A stretch of DNA of 48,948 nt, taken from assembly GCA_910592205.1 (NCBI GenBank), contig CAJVPJ010000072.1, forward strand, positions 1 through 48,948. The letters are read 5' to 3'. How positions within the stretch are numbered: the stretch's first letter is position 1; the number at the start of each line of letters is the position of its first letter. Positions 37,237 through 48,512 of the stretch are shown here, piece after piece. A program made the position numbers and the translations under genes. Source of the stretch: Paraglomus occultum. Its lineage: Eukaryota > Glomeromycota > Glomeromycetes > Paraglomerales > Paraglomeraceae. Below the pieces are notes generated by a model. It had not been told where the DNA came from. It made no database searches and was given only the letters and a program-made list of their open reading frames with translations.

Positions 37237-37579
37237 TCTCGAGAAATTTTCATAGATGTACGTGGTATTATACCATCGGCAATTCGAACAACAGTAACCA
37301 ATAACGCCCAATTAAATACTTTAAACACCGGCTTAAACGATTTGAACACCAAAGTCGACAGACTTAGATGCTTGACTATCGGAATCGACGATATGTGTGT
37401 TTCTTTTGTTTATACTATGTATAAGAAAAGTAAATAATGATTATATTTCTTATATTAGAAATGCGAGAAATCTCGCACGCACATTCACTTCGCGTATAAA
37501 CTTTCCAGATGCAGCATTGAAAGTTGTTTCAAATATGACTGGGCTGGTAATGTACCGCAAATTATCAGCAGCGGGGTAA
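37237..37579 (+). pseudogene. Fragment of a coiled-coil protein
   Basis: Just right of the Tc1-like element, the plus strand encodes FIDVRGIIPSAIRTTVTNN then LNTLNTGLNDLNTKVDRL (heptad-like), stops, and resumes in another frame with ARNLARTFTSRINFPDAALK and VVSNMTGLVMYRKLSAAG. The pieces resemble, from memory, uncharacterised fungal proteins with LN-x-KVD repeats and an ARN motif. The 5' part is missing, possibly lost at the transposon insertion. Confidence 0.35.
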
Positions 37580-38025
37580 ACCCAGAATTGACATCCGCAC
37601 CTAACTAATTACATATAAAGATAACCGGTCTCTTAAACTTTTACCAGAGTCAACAAGTGAGACAATATTACTTACGTGCTGTTTCTGCGCAAATCATACG
37701 AACTTTGTTGTCGTGAAATAACGTAAAAACATTTACAAACGTATATGTGGCTTATAAATTATGCGGTGTAACTCTACCCAACGAAAATCTTTTACGCGCG
37801 TAATATGAACAAAAAATCCGCCATACGATTATTCCTCTCTAGGTAACTCGTCCATAATTTTCTTTTTCGGTTTAGATGAGAAACGACGTATGTCTCCCTA
37901 TCAGGCTTACTCTCTTCGATGCCCGTATGCGCGTACGAACATTGTTACCGCCAAAGAAAAACGTCTGCGCAATGGAGCGACTTGATAAATTCAGTTATTA
38001 TGTAGCTTGTAATAAATTAATAGTC

Positions 38026-38168
38026 TTTTGATCACGTAATGTCGGCTGATCAACGTCTGGCTACAAAAATACTTGTATGTTATATTCGTTCTTGTAGTTA
38101 TAACACTGCTAAATAATATCCAAGATCTTTTTCCCATGCAATTTCCTCAATAAATCCGACTAATATTT
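38026..38168 (-). repeat. Direct repeat copy A of the block upstream of the MTRFR-like gene
   Basis: This block and 39304-39475 share TTTTGATCAC/TTTTAATCAC, TGATGTC-GCTGATCAACGT, GTAGTTATAACACTGC, AAGATCTTTTTCCCAT and AATTCGACTAA-type stretches in the same order and orientation. Copy B is longer by about 30 bp in the middle. Copy B lies 5' of the MTRFR-like gene and copy A 3' of it. Confidence 0.8.
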
Positions 38169-38186
38169 CGCTTATAAACTCAAATT

Positions 38187-38345
38187 GACTTACAAGCACT
38201 GAAAGTTCGAGTCCTCGGCCAAAAAAAAGGCATTGATTTTGGAAGCGTTGCACGTTTATATTTTGATGAATATAATCCTGAGGTTAAGGAGATTGGAGAG
38301 TTATTTAAAATTCGTCAGCTAACATCCTCCAGTTATCACTAATAA
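38187..38345 (+). other. Short coding-like relic
   Basis: After an ACAAG that could be an acceptor, the plus strand reads LKVRVLGQKKGIDFGSVA then RLYFDEYNPEVKEIGELF and ends SSSYH-stop at 38341-38343. The residue mix looks coding but there is no start and no recognised family. Confidence 0.25.
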
Positions 38346-38537
38346 TAATGTTTAGATGTTGCGTTTTGGAATCTGTTTGAGATCTATGCTGACATCATAA
38401 AGAGAAGCATATTTCCTCGATACATATAACCATCTGTATCAATATTTCTTGCGCGTAAAATATATGGAAGCGGGTAATGGTAATAGAATATCGAGCTATT
38501 GGTAATCAATATACATGTAATACACAAACTGTAAAGA

Positions 38538-39257
38538 CTACTCTCTACCCTCGGCATCTAATTTGCTGTCGAGATCGTTGTTATGATTATCATTGTTATT
38601 ATTGCCGTTGATACTGCCATCTCCTTCTTTGTCTACTGATGCATTTTCTACAATCATGCTATTTGTTCCATATTTCTCTTTGGCTCTTTTACGTCTTTTG
38701 CTCTCTCTCTTCCTCTTCTTTACGGCTCTCATGGCATTTCTACTCAACTCTCCGTTATAGTGATCATCTAGTTTATCCTTAAGAATCTTTCTTGCAATTC
38801 TTCGGTTTTCTTGAAGAGATCGTGTCTGCTGACACTGATGGTTGTCACAAAGATTATAATTGATTTAAGAAATGTTGGAGTGAATTGCGTATACCAAAAG
38901 CATATATCACCATTCGATTGTTTATCTTACTTGAACTCGTATTCCAGTGGGAATATGTCTTAAATCCACACAGTTGGAAGTCTTGTTTATTTTCTGCCCA
39001 CCATGACCAGACCCTTTGACAAATGTTTCTATTAGATCTGCCTCGTTTATAACAATTGGAATACGATTCGAAGGTTCGCATTTGCTATTCGACAGCGTGG
39101 ATGAAGTATGCTTCGGAATGCTGTTATCAGTTGTATCAACGGAATTGGAAGATAAAAATACGATCGATGTTTTAAATGTTGGGGGGGCATGTCTTAATTT
39201 TAGAATGGGAATTTTTACTGGAGTTAAGAGTCTGAGCATTAGACACCATCTCATCAT
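38538..39257 (-). CDS. MTRFR-like mitochondrial release-factor-type protein
   Basis: Two phase-0 exons (39257-38931, 38834-38538) give 207 residues. The domain [18 protein letters not shown] then [18 protein letters not shown], followed by [19 protein letters not shown], is the GGQ domain of class I release-factor relatives lacking stop-codon recognition. It matches the C12orf65/MTRFR branch, which rescues stalled mitochondrial ribosomes. GGQ (86-88) contacts the peptidyl-tRNA ester bond. The first 60 residues are basic and hydrophobic ([18 protein letters not shown]), consistent with mitochondrial import. After the domain comes a strongly basic [16 protein letters not shown] tail that binds rRNA in relatives, then an Asn/Asp-rich low-complexity end ([14 protein letters not shown]). 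A directly repeated block flanks the gene. Confidence 0.93.
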
Positions 39258-39303
39258 AATGGAAACTAAAAGGCACTATTACCAGCAATTCAAGCAAATA
39301 ATC

Positions 39304-39475
39304 TTTTAATCACATGATGTCAGCTGATCAACGTAGTAAGCAAGTTATCAAGTTGATGGATCGCGCATTAAACAAGCTTTTTTTTTTTCGTTATATTCAC
39401 TATTATTGTAGTTATAACACTGCCAAATAATCTCAAGATCTTTTTCCCATCAATAAATTCGACTAAAATTTCGCC
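39304..39475 (-). repeat. Direct repeat copy B, in the MTRFR-like promoter
   Basis: Counterpart of 38026-38168; see that entry. It starts about 45 bp upstream of the ATG at 39257 and so probably overlaps the promoter or leader. Confidence 0.8.
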
Positions 39476-40027
39476 TATATGCTAATCATTCTTCAGACGA
39501 ACATCTTCTTTCTCGTCACCCACGTCTTCCGTAAAGGCAGTTATTATGAATGAAAATACTACAAGATTCGCCACCACAACCGCCGAGATTGCTGCCTTAG
39601 TTGTACGTGAGTCACCTTTTGTCAATGGAGAACAAGGCTATTAGCATATTGGTTGTATGCAGAATAGGACACGGAGAGACATTTACCATCGTAATAGTAG
39701 TTTGACGTGTAAAAGTACGTTGCAATTGGAAGTATCACCATTAGTACTGTGTGAATGTAAAGCTTTACAACTACATTTCTATAGCAAGGGTTATTTATTA
39801 GTTTGTGTTATGAATCTGATACGTGCGTGTTTTGAACTCATACCTGGAAACTTCATGCCCCTGAAAAGGCACAGACTTTGAGGCCTTTGAAGTAGACATC
39901 TTCCAAACATTTTACTCTCATGTGCGTTTATTAATTAATGATCGACGAATTCCGTCCAATCACCATACAATACGTGCAATAATATTTGCAGACTCTTAGT
40001 TTTCTGTTCCTCGCGTCCCTAAAAAAA
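39476..40027. other. Short intergenic region before OST1
   Basis: A plus frame from 39547 (MNENTTRFATTTAEIAALVV) and another at 39657-39881 do not join by usable splice sites without a stop. I see no supported gene. It must contain the OST1 promoter. Confidence 0.4.
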
Positions 40028-41876
40028 ATGCTTTTTTTTTACTCTTTCTTTTTACTGGCCTTAACCTTAGTCTCAGCGGACGTAAAAAGAGCTTCGTTTA
40101 TCGTACCTCAAACTTGGAAGAATCTCAATGTACTTCGCACAGTGGACCTCACAACTCCAATAGTGAGAGAGGTTACCGCATTTGTTGCTATCAATACCGG
40201 TGATGACCCTAGCAAAGAGTATTACTTCCCTGTAAGTGAAGAGAACGATAAACGTTTGGCGTGGATCAGTGCTAATGAAAGAAAGACTGCGGTGAATTTT
40301 GAGGTCGAGAAGGCAGGATTCGATACTGAAAAGTGAGTCTCCGCGAATACGAATTGAATATGAAAAGGGTTGGATCCATGCAGATCAGAATGATAATAGA
40401 TTCTACTTAACGAATGCTGATTACTTGACTCATCAGAAATACAAATAACATTCTTGCTTTAGTCGCGTACTATTCTACAAAATTAGCTTTGACCGTCTTG
40501 TTGATGCGCAAGAGAAGATTACAATCGAGGTTAAGACTGCGTTCACGCACATATTGAAGCCCATTCCTCACGAAATACCTCAAAATGGGAAACAATATTT
40601 ACTCTACATAGGCAATTTGTATGCCAGTAATGCATATTTCAGCGACAAGCAGAAGACTGTTGTAAAGTAAGATTGTCATTGTTAGGTTACATATCGGATG
40701 TATTAACTTTACCTGGAGATCATATCAATCCTTAAAACATCTTCGAATTCCTAGTCTCCCTTCTCCGCAACTTTTAAGTTATACGACGGTACCTGAAGTA
40801 ACAACAAAGAACGACAAACAGATAACTTACGGTCTTTTCAATAACACGCAAGCACACATACACAAGCCATTGTCGATACATTATGCTTATCAGAAAGCGA
40901 TACTGAGGGTAAAAACTTTACGAAGAGATTTGGAAATTAGTCATTGGGGCGGAAACTTGGCCGTTGAGGAAACCTTTGATTTGATACATGATGGAGCACG
41001 GTAAGCCACTTCAATAACGTTGGGTTAAAGGCTAAACCGGTCGAAACGTCATTTCTTACTATGTTTCAATATTTCCGCTACTGTTTGATCATAAACCCAG
41101 GCTGCAAGGTCAATTTTCCCGGTTAGAGTATCAACGCGCCCAATATTTCCCAAAGTCCGAAAGTGTTGCGGCTCATTTTCTTTCCATTATATTTCCACCC
41201 AACGCCGCTGACGCTTACTACCGCGACGAAATTGGAAACGTCTCTACTTCCCACTTTCGTAATGAGCCCAGTCGATCCGTCTTTGAATTCAAACCACGGT
41301 ATCCACTCTTTGGCGGTTGGAATTATACCTGGTATCACGGGTACAATCTGCCTCTGAACAAATTTTTGAGATATCACCAAGAGAAAGGAAGGTTCTATTT
41401 CAATGCAAAGTTCGTAGAAAGATGGCCAGATGTCGTTAATGACAAAGTCGTAGTGAACGTGATATTACCCGAAGGGGCGAGGTAAGGGCACATGAAAGAT
41501 TAGGGGAGAAAGAGACACGGTAAAACCATTTTGCAAACTGTTTACATATCCTTTTCGTGTCTTCTCCAGAGATGTGCAAGTTCATCTTCCCTTTAAAGTC
41601 GGCAAACAAAGACACGGCATACACAAAACCTATCTCGACACTGTTGGTCATTACCTTGTGACGATTGAAGCGTATAATTTGGTTGATGAACATGTCCAAG
41701 ATTTCCAAGTATCCTATGTCTATGATACTGATGAGCTATTTAGAAAGCCTTTCTCGGCTTCGACATTTTTCTTGGGGTTGTTTCTATTGAGTGCTATTTA
41801 TTCTCGGATGGAGTTTAATATTAAATATAAGAAGACGTCAGTGGAGGACTTGAAGGAGGGAAAGGTAGATGGTTAG
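40028..41876 (+). CDS. OST1: Ribophorin I / OST1, oligosaccharyltransferase subunit
   Basis: Five exons (40028-40332, 40463-40666, 40755-41000, 41101-41481, 41570-41876) total 1443 nt, giving 480 residues; yeast Ost1 has 476. It is a non-catalytic subunit of the ER oligosaccharyltransferase that N-glycosylates nascent proteins. The N-terminus MLFFYSFFLLALTLVSADVK is a signal peptide cleaved near residue 16-17. Then follow WKNLNVLRTVDLTTPIVRE, SRVLFYKISF-type luminal beta domains, LQGQFSRLEYQRAQYF, YYRDEIGNVSTSH, PRYPLFGGWNYTWYHGYNLP and FYFNAKFVERWPDVV, all typical of ribophorin I. A single membrane span lies at about 440-457 (FSASTFFLGLFLLSAIYS), followed by a short Lys-rich cytosolic tail, giving type I topology. 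Directly behind it lies the inverted NUP43 copy. Confidence 0.96.
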
Positions 41877-41965
41877 GTGGGAAAAGGTGCCATTCTGGAT
41901 ATATCAGCGGATTATAGATGTAACAATGCTGAGAATAGATTAATGAACGGGTTTGCCAGTAACTT

Positions 41966-43100
41966 GTGAGCGATATCCGCGAGATTTGTTTTCTTGACAT
42001 TAGGTATTAGAAATTTATTTATATTTTTTTTTTACTCATAGAAAGAGAGTACTCAGGTTCGATTAATCCCAATGACAGTTCATCAAACCATTAGCGATCA
42101 CGTCGAATCACAATCATCATCACCACAACTATTTAAATTCACTTTCTCTCCCGTACATCCTCTTATCATTCAAATCTGATAATAGTATCATTTCGATTGA
42201 ATTGATACCGAGAGGATTTAGCATACTTGTGGCTTTAGAGAACGAGTTTGAGTGTGTACGCCTGATAAGTCTGTTAAAGCCCCGCTTAGGTTTATAAATG
42301 ACACTGATCCGTTTTAAAATGAGAAATTGAGGAAGAGTATGGGCGCGTGAGGTTTGAAAAAAAGCACAATTCATAGATGCGTCGTATATAAATACCTTCT
42401 GAACCTGTCAATATATATCCAACCCGATTGGGATGGATTTACTATCAACGCCCGACCTCTAGATCTCTATCACATATTCTCGCAACTTTACAGTCATATG
42501 ACATACATACCATTAGATCGATGAACCTGAAATTGTTTCAATTGGCTTTGACAAATTTTTGCTATCCCACACAGTCACCAAGCCGGAAGAACTTGGGGCA
42601 ATAAATTAAAAATCTATTTTGCGAAACAGGACCCGGTGTGCTGCTATCTGGGTGACCCAGTAAAATTTGTATGATAGTCGAATTAAGAAGGGTGAATAAT
42701 ATTGGACGCGAAAAAAATTGAAAGAGGCACACGTGGTTAATGAAAAAAGACATCTTGTCAAGACACCTATGATGGATTACATGCAACAGCGGTCAGCAAA
42801 GTCTGCCGCGTAGTCTTGACTAGTTGTATTGATTGCATGATGAGCAAAATGTGTGAACAAAATTAGTGCATAGTTCGGGTAGACAGAATGTGGAGCGTCA
42901 TATCTTATTGAAACTCACTCCACAGCAACAGCAGCCGATTTTCTTAAATCTCTTTTATCAACTTCTCTCTACTATCTACGCAGGAAAAGCCAACAAGATG
43001 AGCATTCAAAAGGCGTAAATCGCTCCAGCATCGAATACATACAATCTCCTTTGAAGTTATTCCGTTTATCACTGCCGTATCTATTTATTCTTATATATTA
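41966..43100 (-). pseudogene. Inverted partial copy of NUP43 (3' half)
   Basis: This segment is the reverse complement of 45712-47037 with moderate divergence. It covers NUP43 exons 4-9, their introns and 200 bp of 3' flank. Reading minus, SKATSMLNPLGINSI and the final LLSDLN are recognisable. Differences that kill it include loss of about 40 bp in the last exon (after GINSI), loss of about 18-20 bp in exon 5 (the VTSGGQ region), extra bases in the small exon at 46100, and a changed donor there (CATCATAGGTG). The first three exons are not present. An intron is shortened by about 40 bp. It is a DNA-level duplicate, since introns are kept. Confidence 0.92.
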
Positions 43101-43171
43101 TATATATATGTGAATATACATAAAATCAATTTTTTTACTCTCTATTCGAATCGCGTTAACTAGACTCCTCT

Positions 43172-43381
43172 TTAAACTTTCCCGCATTTGTTCAATTTCC
43201 TAAACACCATGCTCAGCGTGCCATTAGGACCTTTCCCAATAATTTCGTCTTCATTGAGAGCATAATTAATTTGTTCGCGTACTGCTTCATCGAAAGGTAC
43301 AAGGCCAACTCGATAAGACGAAGGGGGGCGGAGACAATTTATTCGGCTTATCGAGATTTTCGTTTTTACTAAATTTCGCAT
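43172..43381 (-). pseudogene. Gene-tail relic, copy B (paralogous to 35925-36120)
   Basis: The minus frame reads SSYRVGLVPFDEAVREQIN then YALNEDEIIGKGPNGTL and SMVFRKLNKCGKV-stop, about 75% alike to copy A by eye. No start exon is certain; a frame at 43680-43492 (MNEHGESSASGYSNIVSE) could be upstream coding sequence of the same gene. The family is not recognised. It could be the last exon of a live small gene. Confidence 0.4.
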
Positions 43382-44822
43382 TAAACATAGATTTGCACAA
43401 ATTTTCGGCTTACGTAAAACGAAAGAATACTCTATTGCCGTAATAGTAACGTATTCTGATATTTAATTTCCAATAATTCTCTTTAACGTTCTTAAGTTAG
43501 ATAAAAAAGTAATATCGACATCGATTTCGTTGTCACAGTCTTGACTAATATATAAAGGTAAAGAATTGACGTGCTCGAGAGATGATTTATGAGAAATGGA
43601 TTTGGTTTATTTTTTGAATGGCTTCTTTCGGACACAATGTTTGAATAACCACTTGCTGAACTTTCTCCATGTTCGTTCATTAAGTTATTCGTAGCAAGGC
43701 ACCTACGTGTTTAAACGAAAATACTTTCCACAGAAATTTTGTAACTAGAGAATGCAAAAAATTGGTAAACGAATATTTAGACAATGTCAAAAAGCGAACC
43801 AATCAATACGTATTCACGTGATAACGTCAGGAAAGGGGCAATTTCAGGTTTTTTATGCACATGGTCCCCTTGGTCTCGAAGTTTGTAATTAGTTATTTAA
43901 TGACTACGTATGAGCCATCAATGAACGTCATACGGATAGACGCGAAGCCTGTAATTTCCTCTTTTAAATAAATCTCCATTCCAAAATTTTGGCTAGTAAA
44001 AACAAATCTTAGTTAGTGATACAAAAGGCGCGACAAAAAAGACCGACGCTTCAACCCCATAACGCCCGCCGAGGTTGTATGGGCGGGCTGTAGCTAATGC
44101 TTACATTTTTTGCAACAGACTTTTCGAAACGTAGCTCTAGTAAACAAATTGCTCACCAAAACAGCTGTAAAGAAAAGTCGAAAATGCGCAGGTTAGAGTT
44201 TTGAATTATGGTATGTTTGGTTTTACTGGACAGATCTTTTAAGGATTCCTATATTTCTTGTATTTATAATCAAATGCGAAGTGATTGTCCCGAGGAAAGG
44301 CAAAGAACGCCGAGAGTAATAAAGGAAAAAATCTTATCCACCCTTCTACGAGTGCATCTGTAAAAGCATATATGAGAACAAATTATTATGATATGTTAAG
44401 CGAATTCGGCAGTAATATTAATATTAATCAATCGTGACAGATTAATCGAAATCAGATTAAAACAAACTCCTTATTTTAATATGAGCATATATAATTTTTA
44501 GGCTTTTTCTTTTAACTTTTGTTAACATTAATAGAAGAGTATTTAATATACCCAAAACAATAAAGACGTGTAAAATTTTGGGGTTCGCGCGGTGTTTTGC
44601 GTTTTCCAGAATAATATTAAACAAGTTTTAATTTTCATCCTCACCGAGAATGTTTACTATGCCACAAACAATCATATGTTAATAAATACGACAACCTGCG
44701 TTACCAAAGTTTCGCGCGAAGGTCATATCTGCACGTGCTTATTAAATCTAACCGCAAAAATTTACTTTAATATTACCTTAAACTTTTTCCTCAATTTTAC
44801 TCTTACTCATAAAACGACAGAA
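43382..44822. other. Intergenic spacer between the NUP43 inverted copy and NUP43
   Basis: No supported gene beyond the possible small exon noted at 43680-43492. A GC-rich mini-hairpin (CCCGCC/GGCGGG) sits at about 44066-44088. Frames before 44823 in the NUP43 frame lack an ATG in good context and are taken as leader. Confidence 0.45.
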
Positions 44823-46826
44823 ATGATGGCCAACGATAACGACAACATTCAGGCATATCACGTCCGAGGGAAGGTTTCGAAAGTACGATTTGTTACTCCA
44901 GCGTCTTACGCAGACGGATCGGTGTTTGCGGTAACTGGTACTTGGGACGAAGAACAGGTAAAAACTCGTAATACTCACCCACGTAATATATCTAAATCCA
45001 AACTTATCCTACCGAATGTTCTCTCTTAGGACAATACTCTTTCATTACATCAAATATTTAGAACTTTACAGCCGTTCCCAACTTCACAATTCAATCCCTT
45101 TCGCACAAAATCTGTAACAGACGTCAAGCATGAAGGGGAAGTTAGAGATCTACATTTTCTCTCCCATGATCTCTTTCTAACGGCGTCTTCGCTTGGCAGG
45201 ATAAATTTATTTCGTATAGCTGAGGTAAGCCTGGAGTACTATATATATATATATATATATATGCGTAATCGACTGTCAGTACATTCGATTTGTTTGGACC
45301 GATACAAATGTTCAACATCTAAACATTCAGTTTTTCACGAAAAATTCATGTCTACTTCATCTTCTTTCCTTTCCTTAGTCGGATCCAAAAACACAGAGCG
45401 ACACGACACACAAGATTAAATTAGAATATTCGAATACAACACACGGTTCAGACACGGGAAGACCCTTAGCGGCAACTGGAATAGCTGTAGAACCTAATAA
45501 CGATATGAACCCAGAGATCGCGAGTGTAGGTGAAGACGGCAGATTAGTATGCTTCAGAATCGAGGAGAATCAGAATGATATTGCTGGTATGTTGAAAGGT
45601 GGAGCGGGAAGGTGAAGCGAGAGAGTTTCAATGACGTAGAATACTATGGTAACAAAACTTGTTAAGCTTGGTATGATGCTCAAATTGTCGCACTGACAGT
45701 TGCCATTTATTTACAAGAACAAATAGATGCAGCAGTGATAAACGGAATATCATGGCCAACTTCAAAGGAGATTGTATGTATTCGATGCTGGAGCGATTTA
45801 CGTCTTTTGATCAAGAAACGTGCTAATCAACGATCTAAAGTCACATTTCACGCTCATCTTGTTGGCTTTTCCTGCGTAGATAGTAGTAACCAGCGGCGGG
45901 CAATTGAAGAAGTTTGATAGAAGAGATTTAAGAAAATCGGCTGCCGTTGCTGTGGAGTAAGTTTCAATAAGATATGACGCTCCGCTTTCTGTCTACCCGA
46001 ACTATGCGCTCATTCAAAAACTGGTTAATGCATGATCACATTGTCCTTATTCACACATTTTGCTCATCATGCCAATAAACAAAACATCAATGCAACTAGT
46101 CAAGACTACGCAGCAGATTCGCTGACCGCTGTTGCATGTAATCCATCACAGGTATCTTGACAAGATGTCTTTTTTCATTAACCATGTGTGCCTCTTTTAA
46201 TTTTCATTCATTTTTTCACGTCCGATATTATTATTCACCTTCTTAATTCGACTATTATACCAAATTTTACTAGATCACCCAGATAGCAGTAGGAAGTTCT
46301 TCCGGCTTGGTGACTGTGTGGGATAGCAAAAATTTGTCAAAGCCATTGAAACAATTTCAGGTTCATCGAGCTAATGGTATGTCATATGAACGGGCAAACT
46401 GTAAAGCTGTGAGAATACGTGATAGAGATCTAGAGGTCGGGTGTTGATAGTAAATATTGATAGGGTGATTCAATTGTGTTTTATAGTTTGGGAAGTTATG
46501 TTCCATCCCAATCGGGCTGGATATATATTGACAGGTTCAGAAGGTATTTATATACGACGCATCTATGAACTGTGCTTCTTTTCAAACCTCACGCCCCCAT
46601 ACTCTTCCTCAATTTCTCATTTTAAGACGGATCAGTGTCATTTATAAACCTAAGCGGGGCTTTAACAGACTTATCAGACGTACACACTCAAACACGTCGC
46701 TCGTTCTCTAAAGCCACAAGTATGCTAAATCCTCTCGGTATCAATTCAATCGATTATCACCCTATTGCCAAGCTGTTTATCGCTGGGGGTGATAACGAAA
46801 AGATACTATTATCGGATTTGAACTAA
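44823..46826 (+). CDS. NUP43: Nucleoporin NUP43 (WD40 repeat protein)
   Basis: Nine exons (44823-44957, 45030-45224, 45379-45586, 45727-45773, 45880-45956, 46100-46151, 46274-46376, 46487-46543, 46627-46826) sum to 1074 nt, giving 357 residues; human NUP43 has 380. It is a WD40 propeller of the Nup107-160 Y-complex of the nuclear pore. Alignable motifs are VTGTWDEEQNTLSLHQI, EVRDLHFLSHDLFLTASS, LGRINLFRIAE, NPEIASVGEDGRLVCF, KEIIVVTSGGQLKKFDRRDL, TAVACNPSQITQIAVGSSSG then LVTVWDSKNLSKPL, HRANVWEVMFHPNRAGYILT and the ending AGGDNEKILLSDLN. The small 52-bp exon at 46100 is needed to keep the frame. NUP43 is missing from baker's yeast but known in other fungi and animals. Its 3' half is duplicated in inverted orientation behind OST1. 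Confidence 0.94.
45240..45262. repeat. (AT)n microsatellite in NUP43 intron 2
   Basis: A run of about 11 AT dinucleotides lies 15 bp after the donor of the second intron. Likely length-variable. Confidence 0.9.
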
Positions 46827-47037
46827 CAAGAATGATAAGAGGATGTACGGGAGAGAAAGTGAATTTAAATAGTTGCGGTGATGATGATTGTGATTCGACG
46901 TGATCACTAATGGTTTGATGAACTGTCATTGGGATTAATCGAACCTGAGTACTCTCTTTCTATGAGTAAAAAAAAATATAAATAAATTTCTAATACCTAA
47001 TGTCAAAAAAGCAAATCTCGCGGATATCTCTCACAAG
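45712..47037 (+). repeat. Right arm of the NUP43 inverted duplication (source copy)
   Basis: Reverse-complementary to 41966-43100 and overlapping exons 4-9 and the 3' flank of NUP43. The two arms are separated by about 2.6 kb that includes the unduplicated first three exons. The right boundary (ACTTGTGAG on the other strand) abuts the relic at 47040-47490. Confidence 0.9.
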
Positions 47038-47039
47038 TA

Positions 47040-47490
47040 GATTTAATAGATATACTTACCTCGGTTTCTGGTAAAGATTCAGATGCAATAGCATCCTCCT
47101 TTCGGAAGACTTTCTCACTTATTTTTTCTTCCGAATTAGAAATGTGAATCAATGGAACAGGAGCGGTTAAAATATGTGCCTCTGTTTCTGGTAAAGTTTT
47201 CTCGACTTTCTCACACACCTCCAGTTTCGGATAAATCATCTAAAGAATTGTTAAAACTATCTTGGTCGTCCCAGCTCCGCTGATTATCGGGTAATTCGGT
47301 ATTGGGATTCTTGAAGAAGTAATCAACAATAGTTTGAATCTGGTCACTAGTTTATTCAGAAATAGAGTTTGCACTATATGCTTTAATATATTTAATTTTG
47401 TCTATACTTAGTTTGTCGAAAAATTCATAAATTCTTCTAGCTCTTTGAGTTTGTTTGCGTAAGGAAGATTTGAAAATATCTATGAGGATA
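47040..47490 (-). pseudogene. Relic of a repeated glomeromycete-type protein (LPETEV repeats)
   Basis: Minus-strand pieces: RARRIYEFFDKLSIDKIKYI then KAYSANSISE-stop-TSDQIQ, VDYFFKNPNTELPDN, WDDQDSFNNSLDDLSET, and in another frame KTLPETEAHILTAPVPLIHI, SNSEEKISEKVF and ESLPETEVSIS. One stop and one frameshift break it. The wording resembles, from memory, repeated uncharacterised Rhizophagus proteins with LPE-x-EVSI motifs. It ends at the breakpoint of the NUP43 inverted duplication. Confidence 0.5.
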
Positions 47491-47641
47491 CACTAACTAT
47501 AACTGATACAAATAATAAAACTCATTTTATTCATTAATTGTAAACGAAATACCCGATCCATCCTTTTACATAACAATCTTTCTCTGAAACATCCTGGTGG
47601 CCAAATTTTGAGGATTATAATTGTTATTATACAAATCCATC

Positions 47642-48512
47642 TTACTCAATCAGTGCACGGCAACTCCTGCCTTTCCTCAGATCAATCCCCAAGTAGTTCA
47701 TACCTTGTTCCATGTCGTTCCATTCAAACATGATCCCACGATCATCTAACATCCAAACGACCATTCCAGAATGGTCTACAAACACCGGGTGGACACCAGT
47801 GATACCGAAATTTTCACAGAAGTACTCCCTATCTTCTGGGTGCAATAACCTTTCGTCTCTAGTTTCACGGAATCCGCAAGGATCTTTCTTCAATTTTTCA
47901 AGCAAATCTTGCAATTCTGGCACGGTATCTTCACTTCTGCTGTCCGCACTGATATTGTGCGAGATTCGATCGGAAGATCCGGCCTCCATCCTAGACGAAT
48001 CCAAGAATTTGTTTCCGCGGATGGGCAATTCTGTATTTGCGAGTGGGCTCCAATATCCTCACCCATAGAGCAATTTGATCGAGTTGGTGAGATAGAAAGA
48101 TCACTTGTTTCTGATACGTCGTATTTTTGGACTGGAAGTTTATCGTGTAGAGATAGAGGAGGGCATCCCATACAGTGGCTATTGTAGTTGTGGTCCCGTA
48201 CGCCGTTATCATCATCGGTTCCGTAGGGAAAAGAAATTGATTGTTCTTCCTGATATGTATCAAAGAGCAAACATTAACATCTATATATAAAAGAAACCAA
48301 ACCTCCGAGACTTACTTGTATGGTAGAAGGAATTTGTTGTAAATATCTCGTCCTATCTCGTTCTCCATTGGATGGATTTCCAAACCTAAGGTGAGTGAAA
48401 AAGTAGTTAAGGAATTTCTTTTTTTTTGTAATAGTAACAAAACACCATTACCTTGAACAGTGTCCATCGATGATTTAGGCGAGGATAAGGCATGAGGGTT
48501 AGAATTGCTCAT
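47642..48512 (-). pseudogene. Broken member of a lineage-specific family (FEWxxM motif), copy 2
   Basis: Exon 1 (48512-48452) reads MSNSNPHALSSPKSSMDTVQ. Exon 2 (48385-48316) gives GLEIHPMENEIGRDIYNKFL then LPYK. The third part carries EEQSISFPYGTDDDNGVRD, CPPLSLHDKLPVQKYDVSE and GWRPDLPIESRTISVRTAE in one frame, then VPELQDLLEKLKKDPCGFRE, HPEDREYFCENFGITGVHPV and VVWMLDDRGIMFEWNDMEQ in another, ending at the TAA 47642-47644. The exon 2/3 junction is off by one base and a second frame change occurs near 47930, so it is broken or the sequence has errors. LDDRGIMFEWNDM parallels LDCYGRVFEWESM of the relic at 27.3-28.6 kb. No known domain or function. Confidence 0.6.

Noticed and set aside
38196-38222. 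tRNA-like T-loop (GTTCGAGTCC)
   Set aside because: The flanking bases do not pair as a T-stem and no acceptor, D or anticodon arms could be placed around it.
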